From CAZVEV01 sp964625865 (GTDB lineage Bacteria > Planctomycetota > Phycisphaerae > SM23-33): 6,322 bases of DNA. The translations under genes and the position numbers were made by a program. How positions within the stretch are numbered: the first letter of the stretch is position 1; the number at the start of each line of letters is the position of its first letter. The stretch is from NCBI GenBank assembly GCA_964625865.1, contig CAZVEV010000322.1, forward strand, positions 1 to 6,322, read 5' to 3'. Below the pieces are notes generated by a model. It was not told where the DNA came from. It searched no databases and was given only the letters and a program-made list of their open reading frames with translations. Positions 1 through 5,655 of the stretch are shown piece after piece.

Positions 1-48
1 GCACATAACTGCTTAAAAATACAATTGTTGTGCATTTCCGCACGGGCA

Positions 49-132
49 CTAGGTATCTTCAGCATCCGCAGAGGGGGCGACCGGGATGCTCATGAACACC
101 AGAACAGACAGACCGAGAGTGAATCCACGCAT
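49..132 (-). CDS. Short ORF encoding a signal-peptide-like 27-residue peptide (small or truncated gene)
   Basis: Seen: an ATG at 132-130 (minus strand) follows a canonical AAGGAG (145-140) by 7 nt. The 27-codon product starts MRG, has a hydrophobic stretch FTLGLSVLVFMSIPVA and then PSADA-EDT. This is the layout of a Sec signal peptide with an A-D-A cleavage site, so cleavage would leave only about three residues before the TAG at 51-49. Both other minus-strand frames stay open from there to the window edge. It may therefore be a larger secreted protein broken by a frameshift, a truncated remnant, or a true very small exported peptide. The downstream bases 1-48 are A+T-rich compared with the rest of the window, which fits a gene ending here. 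I do not recognise a family. A chance ORF is possible, but SD and signal peptide together make that less likely. Confidence 0.4.
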   Translation of the reverse strand: MRGFTLGLSVLVFMSIPVAPSADAEDT

Positions 133-139
133 CTTGAGG

Positions 140-145
140 CTCCTT
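140..145 (-). promoter_or_regulatory. Shine-Dalgarno of the signal-peptide mini-ORF
   Basis: AAGGAG on the minus strand lies 7 nt before the ATG at 132-130. It is among the best SD matches in the window and the main reason to take the short ORF seriously. Confidence 0.45.
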
Positions 146-187
146 CGTCATGGGACGCAACGCGGCTGCACGACGCCCTGTTCGGTG

Positions 188-216
188 ATCTTACCAGATG
201 GAACCCACTTGTTTAA
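188..216 (-). promoter_or_regulatory. Weak candidate promoter for the minus-strand mini-ORF
   Basis: On the minus strand, TTAAAC (216-211) and TAAGAT (193-188) are separated by 17 nt. The -10 matches the sigma70 consensus at 4 of 6 positions and the -35 at only about 3 of 6. The implied RNA would begin near 181 and have a leader of roughly 50 nt before the mini-ORF. The position is sensible but the match is poor. Confidence 0.22.
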
Positions 217-271
217 CACCACGGCGAATCTGACGCATTCTTGCGACGACGATTTCCTTCAAAAAGTAGCA

Positions 272-300
272 TTGACGGGCCGATTCCAGGGGGGTATAGT
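272..300 (+). promoter_or_regulatory. Sigma70-type promoter of rpmA
   Basis: TTGACG (272-277) and TATAGT (295-300) are separated by exactly 17 nt. Each hexamer matches the sigma70/sigmaA consensus at 5 of 6 positions. Transcription would start near 306-308 and give a leader of about 58 nt before the rpmA ATG at 365. This is the best promoter in the window, and it is correctly placed in front of a highly expressed ribosomal protein gene. Confidence 0.72.
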
Positions 301-330
301 ATGAGGCTCGGTTGACGATGAGATAGTGGT

Positions 331-345
331 CCCGCAGGATGCGGG
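331..345 (+). promoter_or_regulatory. Leader hairpin just upstream of the rpmA ribosome binding site
   Basis: CCCGCA (331-336) and TGCGGG (340-345) form a perfect 6-bp, mostly G:C stem with a 3-nt GGA loop. The structure ends 7 nt before the SD (GGAG, 353-356) inside the predicted 5' leader. It has no T-run, so it is not a terminator. It could affect ribosome loading or RNA stability, or simply be chance in G+C-rich DNA. Confidence 0.35.
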
Positions 346-364
346 CGAGTTTGGAGTACGGACA

Positions 365-610
365 ATGGCACACAAAAAGGGACAAGGGTCCACGCGGAAC
401 GGGCGCGACAGCAATGCGCAGCATCGCGGAGTGAAGGTCTACGGCGGCCAGAGCGTACGCACCGGCGGGATCATCATTCGCCAGTGCGGCACGCCGTTCA
501 AGCCGGGCCACGGCGTGGGACGCGGCCGAGACGACACGCTTTTCGCACTGCAGGACGGGACCGTCACGTTCCGCGGACGTTTCGTGGACGTGGTACCGGT
601 CGAGGCCTGA
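365..610 (+). CDS. rpmA: 50S ribosomal protein L27
   Basis: L27 is a small basic protein of the large ribosomal subunit; its flexible N-terminus reaches the peptidyl transferase centre and helps position tRNA substrates. The 81-residue product has the family hallmark near the N-terminus (MAHKKGQGSTRNGRDSNAQ), then GVKVYGGQ, the RTGGIIIRQCGTPFKPG strand region and GRGRDDTLFAL. Length is normal for the family. The start is fixed by the conserved MAHKKG and by GGAG at 353-356, 8 nt upstream; an in-frame ATG at 326 would add 13 residues foreign to the family. Like most bacterial L27, but unlike the Firmicutes form, it has no cleavable N-terminal extension before AHKKG. It appears to be transcribed alone from the promoter at 272-300 and to end at the terminator at 645-681. 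obg follows, as in many bacteria, but rplU does not precede it. Confidence 0.97.
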   Translation: MAHKKGQGSTRNGRDSNAQHRGVKVYGGQSVRTGGIIIRQCGTPFKPGHGVGRGRDDTLFALQDGTVTFRGRFVDVVPVEA

Positions 611-644
611 CCGCCCCGCAGCAATGACCCGTGATTGACACGAC

Positions 645-681
645 CGGAGGATGGCCCCACGCGGCGGCCATCCTCCGTTTT
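645..681 (+). terminator. Intrinsic terminator after rpmA
   Basis: A perfect 12-bp inverted repeat (645-656 with 666-677, arm CGGAGGATGGCC) has a 9-nt loop and is followed directly by TTTT (678-681). Nine of the 12 pairs are G:C. It lies 34 nt after the rpmA stop and only 36 nt before the likely obg start. No A-run precedes it, so it looks one-directional. Because no promoter is visible between it and obg, it may allow partial read-through and so set the ratio of rpmA to obg expression. Confidence 0.85.
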
Positions 682-716
682 CACTCCCCATGGATTCATC
701 ACCCGTAACCAAAGCG

Positions 717-1853
717 ATGTTCGTTGACGAGGCGGACATCATCGTCTTCTCCGGCGGAGGCGGCAATGGCTGCATGGCCTTCCGGCGGGAGAAGTTCATT
801 CCCAAGGGCGGCCCCAGCGGCGGCGACGGCGGGCACGGGGGCAGCGTGTACATGGTCGCCGACGCCTCGTACAACACGCTGCAGCACCTGGCGGGCAGGC
901 ACCACTGGCGGGCCGAGCGCGGGCAGCACGGGATGGGCAAGAAGTGTCACGGGCGAAGCGGCAAGGACCTGTACATCAAGGTCCCGCCGGGCACGATCGT
1001 CACCGACGCGGACCACGGCATCGTGCTGCGCGACCTGACCGAAGACGGCGAGACGGTGTGCGTAGCGGCCGGCGGGCGCGGCGGGCGAGGCAACGTCCAC
1101 TTCAAGAGCGCCACGCACCAGGCCCCCCGCGAGTGGGAGCCCGGCGAGGAGGGTCAGGAACGCCGTCTGCACCTCGAGCTTCGCCTGATGGCCGACGTGG
1201 GCCTGGCGGGCCTGCCGAACGCGGGAAAGAGCACCCTGGTTTCACGGCTGTCGCATGCGCATCCGAAGATCGCCGACTACCCCTTTACCACGCTGACGCC
1301 CTGCCTGGGCATCGTCGAGTTGAGCAACTACCGGCGCTTCGTCATCGCCGACATCCCGGGCCTGATCGAGGGCGCACACGAGGGCGCCGGGCTGGGCGAC
1401 GCCTTTCTGCGACACATCGAGCGCACGCGGATACTCGTGCACCTGGTCGACATCTGCCCGCTGACCGGCGAGCCGGCCGACGCCTATCGCACGATCGAGA
1501 GCGAACTGCGACAGTACTCGCCCGCGCTGGCGGACAAGCCGACGATCGTGGTCGCCAACAAGATGGACCTGACCGGCAGCGACGAGAAACTCAAGGACCT
1601 TGCCGATCAACTCGGCGTCGAGGTGATCCCCATCAGCGCCGTAACCGGCAAGGGGCTCGAACGCCTGACCGAACGCATCTGGACCGTGCTCGGTGAACTG
1701 GATGAGCAGGAACGCACGGGGGAACTGGAGCGGGAACGTGAGCAGGAACAGCAGCAGCGCGAGCAGGACCGCAAGTTGGAACGGGAACGCAGGCTGGAAC
1801 AGGAGCGGGAGTTGAGGCTGGAGCGAAAGCTGGAACGGGAGCTGGAGTCATGA
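717..1853 (+). CDS. obg: Obg-family GTPase (ribosome assembly and stress GTPase)
   Basis: Obg proteins are essential GTPases that bind the 50S subunit and act in its maturation and in stress signalling. The N-terminal glycine-rich Obg fold (residues 1 to about 158) has GGGGNGCMAFRREKFIPKGG and GGDGGHGG. The G domain follows: G1 GLPNAGKST (165-173), G3 DIPG (212-215), G4 NKMD (281-284) and G5 SA (307-308). The expected C-terminal domain is replaced by about 50 residues (329-378) rich in Glu, Arg, Gln and Leu, probably a long charged helix or coiled coil. I chose ATG 717 because family members begin MFVDE. ATG 690 would add nine residues. ATG 651 lies inside the terminator hairpin and is implausible. 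No clear SD precedes 717 or 690. The stop overlaps the coaX start, so the two genes are probably co-translated. Confidence 0.95.
   Translation: MFVDEADIIVFSGGGGNGCMAFRREKFIPKGGPSGGDGGHGGSVYMVADASYNTLQHLAGRHHWRAERGQHGMGKKCHGRSGKDLYIKVPPGTIVTDADHGIVLRDLTEDGETVCVAAGGRGGRGNVHFKSATHQAPREWEPGEEGQERRLHLELRLMADVGLAGLPNAGKSTLVSRLSHAHPKIADYPFTTLTPCLGIVELSNYRRFVIADIPGLIEGAHEGAGLGDAFLRHIERTRILVHLVDICPLTGEPADAYRTIESELRQYSPALADKPTIVVANKMDLTGSDEKLKDLADQLGVEVIPISAVTGKGLERLTERIWTVLGELDEQERTGELEREREQEQQQREQDRKLERERRLEQERELRLERKLERELES
1704..1850 (+). repeat. Low-complexity purine-rich tract encoding the charged tail of Obg
   Basis: The last 49 codons of obg are almost all Glu, Arg, Gln, Leu, Lys or Asp codons, built from imperfect repeats of units such as CTGGAACGGGAG. 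The encoded tail holds about 17 Glu, 12 Arg, 7 Gln and 7 Leu in 50 residues. The plus strand is strongly purine-rich and dotted with SD-like GGAG and GGGAG motifs, the last of which can serve coaX. The pattern suggests growth by slippage or small duplications. Confidence 0.7.
1837..1841 (+). promoter_or_regulatory. Shine-Dalgarno of coaX inside the obg tail
   Basis: GGGAG lies 8 nt before the coaX ATG at 1850, within codons of the obg tail. Together with the ATGA overlap it supports translational coupling of obg and coaX. Confidence 0.6.
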
Positions 1854-2626
1854 TCGAAACGATACCGACCGTGCTGGCTTGCGACGTGGGCAATAGCACG
1901 ATCCGTCTGGCCGCGGTGACCGGCGAGGACGTCTCGGACGTGATGACCGTTCGCGTGGGCGAGCTGGCCTCGCTGGCCGAGCCGCTGCGGGCGCTGTGGG
2001 GCGGCCAGGCCGGCGCGAGCGAGATCGTAGCGACCAGCGTGAATCCGTCGGCCCTGAAGGCCGTCGAAGCTGCCGCCGCCGAAGCACTGGGCTGCGAAAC
2101 ACTCGTCGTCGGACGCGACGTGCCCCTGCCGCTGGAGACCGATCTGGAAAGCCCGCAGTCGATCGGCGTCGATCGCCTCTGCTGCGCAGCAGCGGCGTTT
2201 GACCGCCTGGGGACGGCGTGCGTGGTGGCGGACTTCGGCACGGCGATCACCATCGACTGCGTCAGCGATCAGGGCGTGTTCCTGGGCGGCGCGATCATGC
2301 CCGGCCTGCACATGGGGGCCGCCTCGCTGTGCGAAACCACGGCCCAGTTGCCCCACGTGGACCTTGCGGCGCCGAGTTGGACGTTTGGCGCCGACACGCG
2401 GCAGGCCATCGTCGGCGGACTGGTTTACGGCGCCCGCGGGGCGCTGCGTTACTTCGTGGAGGCCTACGCGACGGAGTTGCAGCACTGGCCCCTGGTGATC
2501 GCCACCGGCGGCGATGCCGAGATGATCTGTGACCACGAGACGATGGCGGACCTGGTTCGCTCGATCGTGCCGGACCTGGCGTTGCGGGGGGCGGCGATGG
2601 CCTACTACCGGTCGCTGCTGAAGTAG
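1850..2626 (+). CDS. coaX: Type III pantothenate kinase
   Basis: CoaX phosphorylates pantothenate (vitamin B5) with ATP, the first and committed step of coenzyme A synthesis in the cytoplasm. It belongs to the ASKHA fold. Type III enzymes need a monovalent cation and, unlike the type I enzyme, are generally not inhibited by CoA. The 258-residue protein has the phosphate-binding DVGNS (12-16), the GVDR motif with the likely catalytic Asp (106-109, D108), DFGTAITID (128-136), GGAIMPGL (146-153) and a late TGGD (219-222). The length is typical of the family. The start is fixed by the ATGA overlap with obg and the upstream GGGAG. The family also includes Baf-like proteins once described as regulators, but the motifs here are intact and support an enzyme. 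No terminator is visible in the 76 nt before the next gene. Confidence 0.94.
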   Translation: MIETIPTVLACDVGNSTIRLAAVTGEDVSDVMTVRVGELASLAEPLRALWGGQAGASEIVATSVNPSALKAVEAAAAEALGCETLVVGRDVPLPLETDLESPQSIGVDRLCCAAAAFDRLGTACVVADFGTAITIDCVSDQGVFLGGAIMPGLHMGAASLCETTAQLPHVDLAAPSWTFGADTRQAIVGGLVYGARGALRYFVEAYATELQHWPLVIATGGDAEMICDHETMADLVRSIVPDLALRGAAMAYYRSLLK

Positions 2627-2645
2627 GTGTTTGGTAGCCGGGTGC

Positions 2646-2673
2646 CGTGGTTTGACGCGAAGCAGCAACCACG
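2646..2673 (+). repeat. Inverted repeat between coaX and the MnmE-like gene
   Basis: CGTGGTT (2646-2652) and AACCACG (2667-2673) form a perfect 7-bp inverted repeat with a 14-nt spacer. No T-run follows, so it is not an intrinsic terminator. It overlaps the candidate -35 box at 2652-2657 and ends just before the candidate -10, so it could be an operator or a leader hairpin. Chance is possible. Confidence 0.3.
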
Positions 2674-2679
2674 TATGGT
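2652..2679 (+). promoter_or_regulatory. Candidate promoter of the MnmE-like gene
   Basis: TTGACG (2652-2657, 5 of 6 to consensus) and TATGGT (2674-2679, 4 of 6) are separated by 16 nt in the short gap after coaX. A start near 2686 would give a leader of fewer than 20 nt before GTG 2703. The -35 sequence is identical to that of the rpmA promoter. It is weaker than the rpmA promoter, and read-through from obg-coaX is an alternative. Confidence 0.35.
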
Positions 2680-2691
2680 CAACGATGCCCC

Positions 2692-2695
2692 GAGG
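2692..2695 (+). promoter_or_regulatory. Shine-Dalgarno that favours GTG 2703 as start
   Basis: GAGG lies 7 nt before the GTG at 2703. The competing ATG at 2685 and GTG at 2721 have no equally well-placed SD, although GTG 2721 gives the N-terminus closest in length to MnmE. Confidence 0.45.
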
Positions 2696-2702
2696 TCGTC
2701 GT

Positions 2703-3857
2703 GTGAATGGACGTTTGATCGTGGACCAAACCACCGCAAGCTTGCAGACCCCGCCCGGGCGAGGCGGGATTGCCGTCATCATGCTCGCCGGACCCCGGGC
2801 CCGCGCGGTTCTGGGCGGAGTCTTTCGTCCGTGGCCCTCGCATAGTGCCGAACGCGACGGCCACCTGCAACTGGGGTATCTCGTCGATGGCGAGCGCCGT
2901 ATAGACCAGGTTGTCATTTGTCGCCATCCCGGCGGCATCGAGATAAACATCCACGGCGGGCCACAGGTCGCTCGCGAGGCGATGACCGTCCTGAAGCGCA
3001 GCGGCGCGACGCCGACCGAGGCCTCGCCGGCGGCGGCAGCCACCTTCCCGACCGCCCATCCGACGTGGGACAACCCCGCCATCGGCGCCGAGATGCTCAC
3101 CGCCCTGCCGCGGGCCCGCAGCCCGCTGGTCGCTGAGGTGCTCACCCGACAGTGGTCGGCCGGACTCAGCCGACTGGCCCGCCAGACCGTCCAACAACTC
3201 GACACAAACGCACTGGCCGAAGCAACCACCGCGGATGTCTGCCGCGCCGCCGCCGAAGCCCTGGGCATCACCAGCCGCCTGCTTGACCCGCCCGAGGTCG
3301 TGCTTGCCGGACCGCCCAATGCGGGCAAGAGCACGCTGGCCAACGCACTGGTCGGACGCGAGGTCAGTATCGTTCACCGCCGCGCGGGCACGACGCGCGA
3401 CTGGGTCCGCGAGCTGGCCCTGCTCGACGGCGTGCCGATCTGGCTGACCGACACGGCGGGCCTGTGGACGTCGAATGACTCCATCGATGCCGAGGCCGTC
3501 CAGCGAGCGCACGCCAGGGCGTCCGAGGCGGACCTGGTCCTCCTGCTTAGCGCCGAGACCCCGGCCGAACTGCCCCGCTGGTGGCAGGCCGACCGCGTGA
3601 TCCACGTGGCGAGCAAGTGTGATGAACTGACCGGACAGACCGGCGCCGACGTGTCGGTCTCCGCCCGGACCAGCCGCGGGCTCGATGAACTGCGATACGC
3701 CATAGTGACAGGCCTGGGATTGGCGAATATCCAGACCGGGGCGCCCATGGCGTTCACGCCGCGCCAGTCAGCGCGGCTGGCCGAAGCGGCATCCGCGCTG
3801 GACGACGGAAACGCTTGCTCTGTCCGCACGGCGCTGGTGCACTTGTTGGAGGGGTAG
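2703..3857 (+). CDS. Divergent MnmE/TrmE-like GTPase lacking the C-terminal CxGK motif
   Basis: MnmE, with MnmG, modifies U34 of certain tRNAs. This 384-residue relative (MnmE is usually about 450) opens with the MnmE signature TPPGRGGIAVI (16-26) and keeps HGGP of the folate-binding N-domain. The sequence usually after it (PGEFT...RAFLNGKLDL) is replaced by an Ala/Pro/Thr-rich stretch. The G domain has G1 GPPNAGKST (203-211, with N206 where MnmE binds potassium), G2 AGTTRD (228-233), G3 DTAG (250-253), G4 changed to SKCD (304-307) and G5 SA (320-321). By alignment from memory, D262 falls where MnmE has its catalytic Glu. The protein ends about 64 residues after G5, without the final helices and Cys-x-Gly-Lys. 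Start GTG 2703 is chosen on its SD; ATG 2685 and GTG 2721 are alternatives. It is probably a specialised paralogue rather than a working MnmE. Confidence 0.82.
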   Translation: MNGRLIVDQTTASLQTPPGRGGIAVIMLAGPRARAVLGGVFRPWPSHSAERDGHLQLGYLVDGERRIDQVVICRHPGGIEINIHGGPQVAREAMTVLKRSGATPTEASPAAAATFPTAHPTWDNPAIGAEMLTALPRARSPLVAEVLTRQWSAGLSRLARQTVQQLDTNALAEATTADVCRAAAEALGITSRLLDPPEVVLAGPPNAGKSTLANALVGREVSIVHRRAGTTRDWVRELALLDGVPIWLTDTAGLWTSNDSIDAEAVQRAHARASEADLVLLLSAETPAELPRWWQADRVIHVASKCDELTGQTGADVSVSARTSRGLDELRYAIVTGLGLANIQTGAPMAFTPRQSARLAEAASALDDGNACSVRTALVHLLEG

Positions 3858-3876
3858 CGGACATTCGCGCGCCGTT

Positions 3877-4593
3877 TCACCGGGAGTCGATCACGGAGAT
3901 CAGATCGTCCCAGGACTCCACGACCTGCTGGGCCTCGCCCCCGACCGGGGCGGGCTTGTGGGCGTGGACCTGGTCGGGTCGGACCATCTGGACGGTCAGC
4001 CAACCCAGCGCGTTGGGCGCGACGAAGTCCTTGCTCGGGTTATCGCCCACGTACGCGCAGGTGTCGTGAGGCACACCAAGTTGACCCGCCACGGCCTCGA
4101 AACCCGCGGGGGACGGCTTCCAGAACTCGCGCCCGAGGTCCTCGGTGAAGACCACTGCGGCAAACAGGTCGCCCAGCCCCAGTGCGTCGAGCTTGAGCTG
4201 CTGGGCAGGCAGGAACCCGTCGCTGAGCAGGCCCAGCCGGTACTGCCCCGCCAGATGCTCAAGGGCCTCGACCGTCCCGTCAATCGCGCATATGTCAGGG
4301 TGGTGCGAGCGGTAGACTCTGACGAGTTGCTTGATGTCGTTGGAGGCCAAGCCGAGATCGAACATCTCATTCAGCGCGTCGAAGGCCCCAGCCGCCTCGC
4401 CCCGGCAGAACCGGTCCCACAACCAGTCTTCGGCCGTCACGCTCCCACCGGTCAGGTTCTCGCATCCGAGCGTCCATCGCAGGTGCTTGCCCACCGCCCG
4501 GTAGCCGCTGCGGACGTAGTGGCGTTCGGCATAGAGGGTGTCGTCCAGGTCAAAGACAACTGCACGAATTGGCGATGCCGGGGCATCGGGCAT
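3877..4593 (-). CDS. HAD-superfamily hydrolase, likely phosphatase (subfamily IA)
   Basis: HAD hydrolases transfer phosphate through an aspartyl intermediate. The 238-residue protein has motif I DLDDT (nucleophile D15, acid/base D17), a helical cap from about 20 to 100, motif II SDG (S124), motif III Lys in WKPSP (K159) and motif IV GDNPSKDF (183-190). All catalytic residues are present, and the size and cap fit phosphoglycolate phosphatase-like members. The substrate cannot be read from the sequence. The start is ATG 4593; a TTG at 4611 would add six residues. It lies 21 nt after the ATP-grasp stop as the last gene of the minus-strand operon, and converges on the MnmE-like gene with 19 nt between stops. 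In surface polysaccharide loci such enzymes often dephosphorylate a sugar or linker intermediate; that role is inferred from context only. Confidence 0.88.
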   Translation of the reverse strand: MPDAPASPIRAVVFDLDDTLYAERHYVRSGYRAVGKHLRWTLGCENLTGGSVTAEDWLWDRFCRGEAAGAFDALNEMFDLGLASNDIKQLVRVYRSHHPDICAIDGTVEALEHLAGQYRLGLLSDGFLPAQQLKLDALGLGDLFAAVVFTEDLGREFWKPSPAGFEAVAGQLGVPHDTCAYVGDNPSKDFVAPNALGWLTVQMVRPDQVHAHKPAPVGGEAQQVVESWDDLISVIDSR

Positions 4594-4614
4594 GGTGCGG
4601 TCTCGACGCAATGG

Positions 4615-5655
4615 CTAGCGGAACTCGGGACTGTTGTAGCCGGGCAGGTCCGCGATATTGTCCGTCTGGATGAAGACGGCCTCGTCGTATCTCAACATGA
4701 GCATCCCAGGGGTAAAGCCGCCCATCTCGGCGGTGATCGGCAGGCCGAGCACGTCCTGGAGAAGGTAGAGGGGCAGGTTGGCACCGGCCTGGATCGACAG
4801 CGGCGCGCCCCCGCCGAATCGCGGGTTGATCTCGAAGAACCGCGGCGGTCCGTCGTCGCCCCAGCGACACTGGCAACAGAAGACGCCCCAGATGTCCCCA
4901 AGGCACTCGACGAGGCGACGTGTCGTATCCATCAGTTCCTCGCTGGCGACCGTCACGCCCTTTTCCACCTCGCCGCTACGGACCTTCAGGCGCTGGCGCG
5001 GGACAACGCAGCGGACCTGCCCGTCGCGCGAGCGATAGACGTCGACGGTGTATTCGCGCCCGGGCACGTACTCCTGGATGAGCATCAGGTCGCCATACGT
5101 CGCCACGTGGGCCCGGAGTTCCTTCTCGTCTCTCAGCAGCCCGGTACCGATGGAGGCCGAGCCGCGGACGGGCTTGACGAAGCACGGGTAGAACGGCTCG
5201 GTCAGGAACTCCTGGAGCGTCAGCGTGTTGATCGTCGCCAGGCCCGACTCGCCCAGGAGGGCATTGGTCCGGGCCTTGTCGCGACAGAGCGTAACGGCCT
5301 GCTCGGAGCCGATCATGACGGTGCAGCCGGCGTCGTCAAACTGCTTGCGCTGGCGAGCCAGCGAGCGCAGGTCCAGGTCGGTCAGCGGCACGAGCAGTTT
5401 CACGTCATGCGTGCGGACGATGTCCAGCAGCGCGGGGACGTACTCCACGCGCCCGGCGGCCGGAACCAGCACGCCCTCGTCGGCGACATGGAAGGCCGGT
5501 GACGTGGTGGTGATGTCCGTGGCCAGGAGCTTGCCCGTCAGCCCCAACTCGGCCAGGGCCGATCGAAAGGCGTTCAGCAAGGCCACGCGGCGTCCCACAC
5601 ACGTGAAGAGGATGTTGAACCCGGTGCTGCTAATCGTCCTCGTACTCCTTGTCAC
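4615..5655 (-). CDS. ATP-grasp enzyme, carbamoyl-phosphate-synthase-like ligase
   Basis: ATP-grasp enzymes activate a carboxylate with ATP as an acyl-phosphate and join it to an amine or similar nucleophile. The N-terminus FNILFTCVGRR (residues 13-23 here) is a pre-ATP-grasp Rossmann-like strand and loop. It is followed by the ATP-binding core with KPVRGSASIGTG (161-172), the hinge LIQEYVPGREYTVDVY (192-207) and the metal-binding FFEINPRFGGG (273-283). The substrate is unknown. Between a sugar transferase and a HAD phosphatase it probably attaches or makes an acyl or amino substituent of a surface sugar (inference). The start is uncertain. GTG 5655 is given here; ATG 5700 would overlap the upstream gene by 71 nt. 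The best SD instead points to an ATT at 5634-5632. All options leave the conserved domains intact. Confidence 0.85.
   Translation of the reverse strand: MTRSTRTISSTGFNILFTCVGRRVALLNAFRSALAELGLTGKLLATDITTTSPAFHVADEGVLVPAAGRVEYVPALLDIVRTHDVKLLVPLTDLDLRSLARQRKQFDDAGCTVMIGSEQAVTLCRDKARTNALLGESGLATINTLTLQEFLTEPFYPCFVKPVRGSASIGTGLLRDEKELRAHVATYGDLMLIQEYVPGREYTVDVYRSRDGQVRCVVPRQRLKVRSGEVEKGVTVASEELMDTTRRLVECLGDIWGVFCCQCRWGDDGPPRFFEINPRFGGGAPLSIQAGANLPLYLLQDVLGLPITAEMGGFTPGMLMLRYDEAVFIQTDNIADLPGYNSPEFR

Larger units (their letters stand above)
133..364. other. Divergent intergenic region between the mini-ORF and rpmA
   Basis: This is about 230 nt with no convincing coding frame. It is less G+C-rich than the genes and carries the rpmA promoter, the leader hairpin and a weak opposite-strand promoter candidate. 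ORFs crossing it look like chance open frames: they match no recognisable protein, and the long minus-strand one also runs antisense through rpmA. The usual rpmA partner rplU (ribosomal protein L21) is absent. Confidence 0.6.

Noticed and set aside
15..43. Terminator for the minus-strand mini-ORF
   Set aside because: A 5-bp hairpin (43-30, including one G:T pair) with a GAAA loop is present, but the T-run (19-15) is 10 nt beyond it and the stem is weak.
312..340. Second promoter for rpmA from TTGACG at 312-317
   Set aside because: The only -10 candidate (CAGGAT, 335-340) matches at 3 of 6 positions, lies in the leader hairpin and would leave a very short leader.
635..663. TTGACA at 635-640 as the -35 box of an obg promoter
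   Set aside because: The hexamer is perfect, but the bases 16-18 nt downstream (for example CACGCG) are nothing like a -10 box and fall inside the terminator.
651..716. ATG 651 as the obg start
   Set aside because: The codon lies inside the 5' arm of the terminator hairpin, with GGAGG directly abutting it (no SD spacing). The added residues do not resemble the family N-terminus.
191..940. A 249-codon minus-strand ORF antisense to rpmA and the start of obg
   Set aside because: It crosses the terminator and two well-supported genes on the other strand. No family motif is present.
1607..3343. A 578-codon minus-strand open frame across obg, coaX and the MnmE-like gene
   Set aside because: It runs antisense through three genes with clear motifs. 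Its Arg/Ser/Ala-rich product is typical of an antisense shadow.
3958..5502. A 514-codon plus-strand open frame antisense to the HAD and ATP-grasp genes
   Set aside because: It is a shadow of G+C-rich codon use on the other strand. It has no recognisable domain, while the opposite strand carries intact catalytic motifs.
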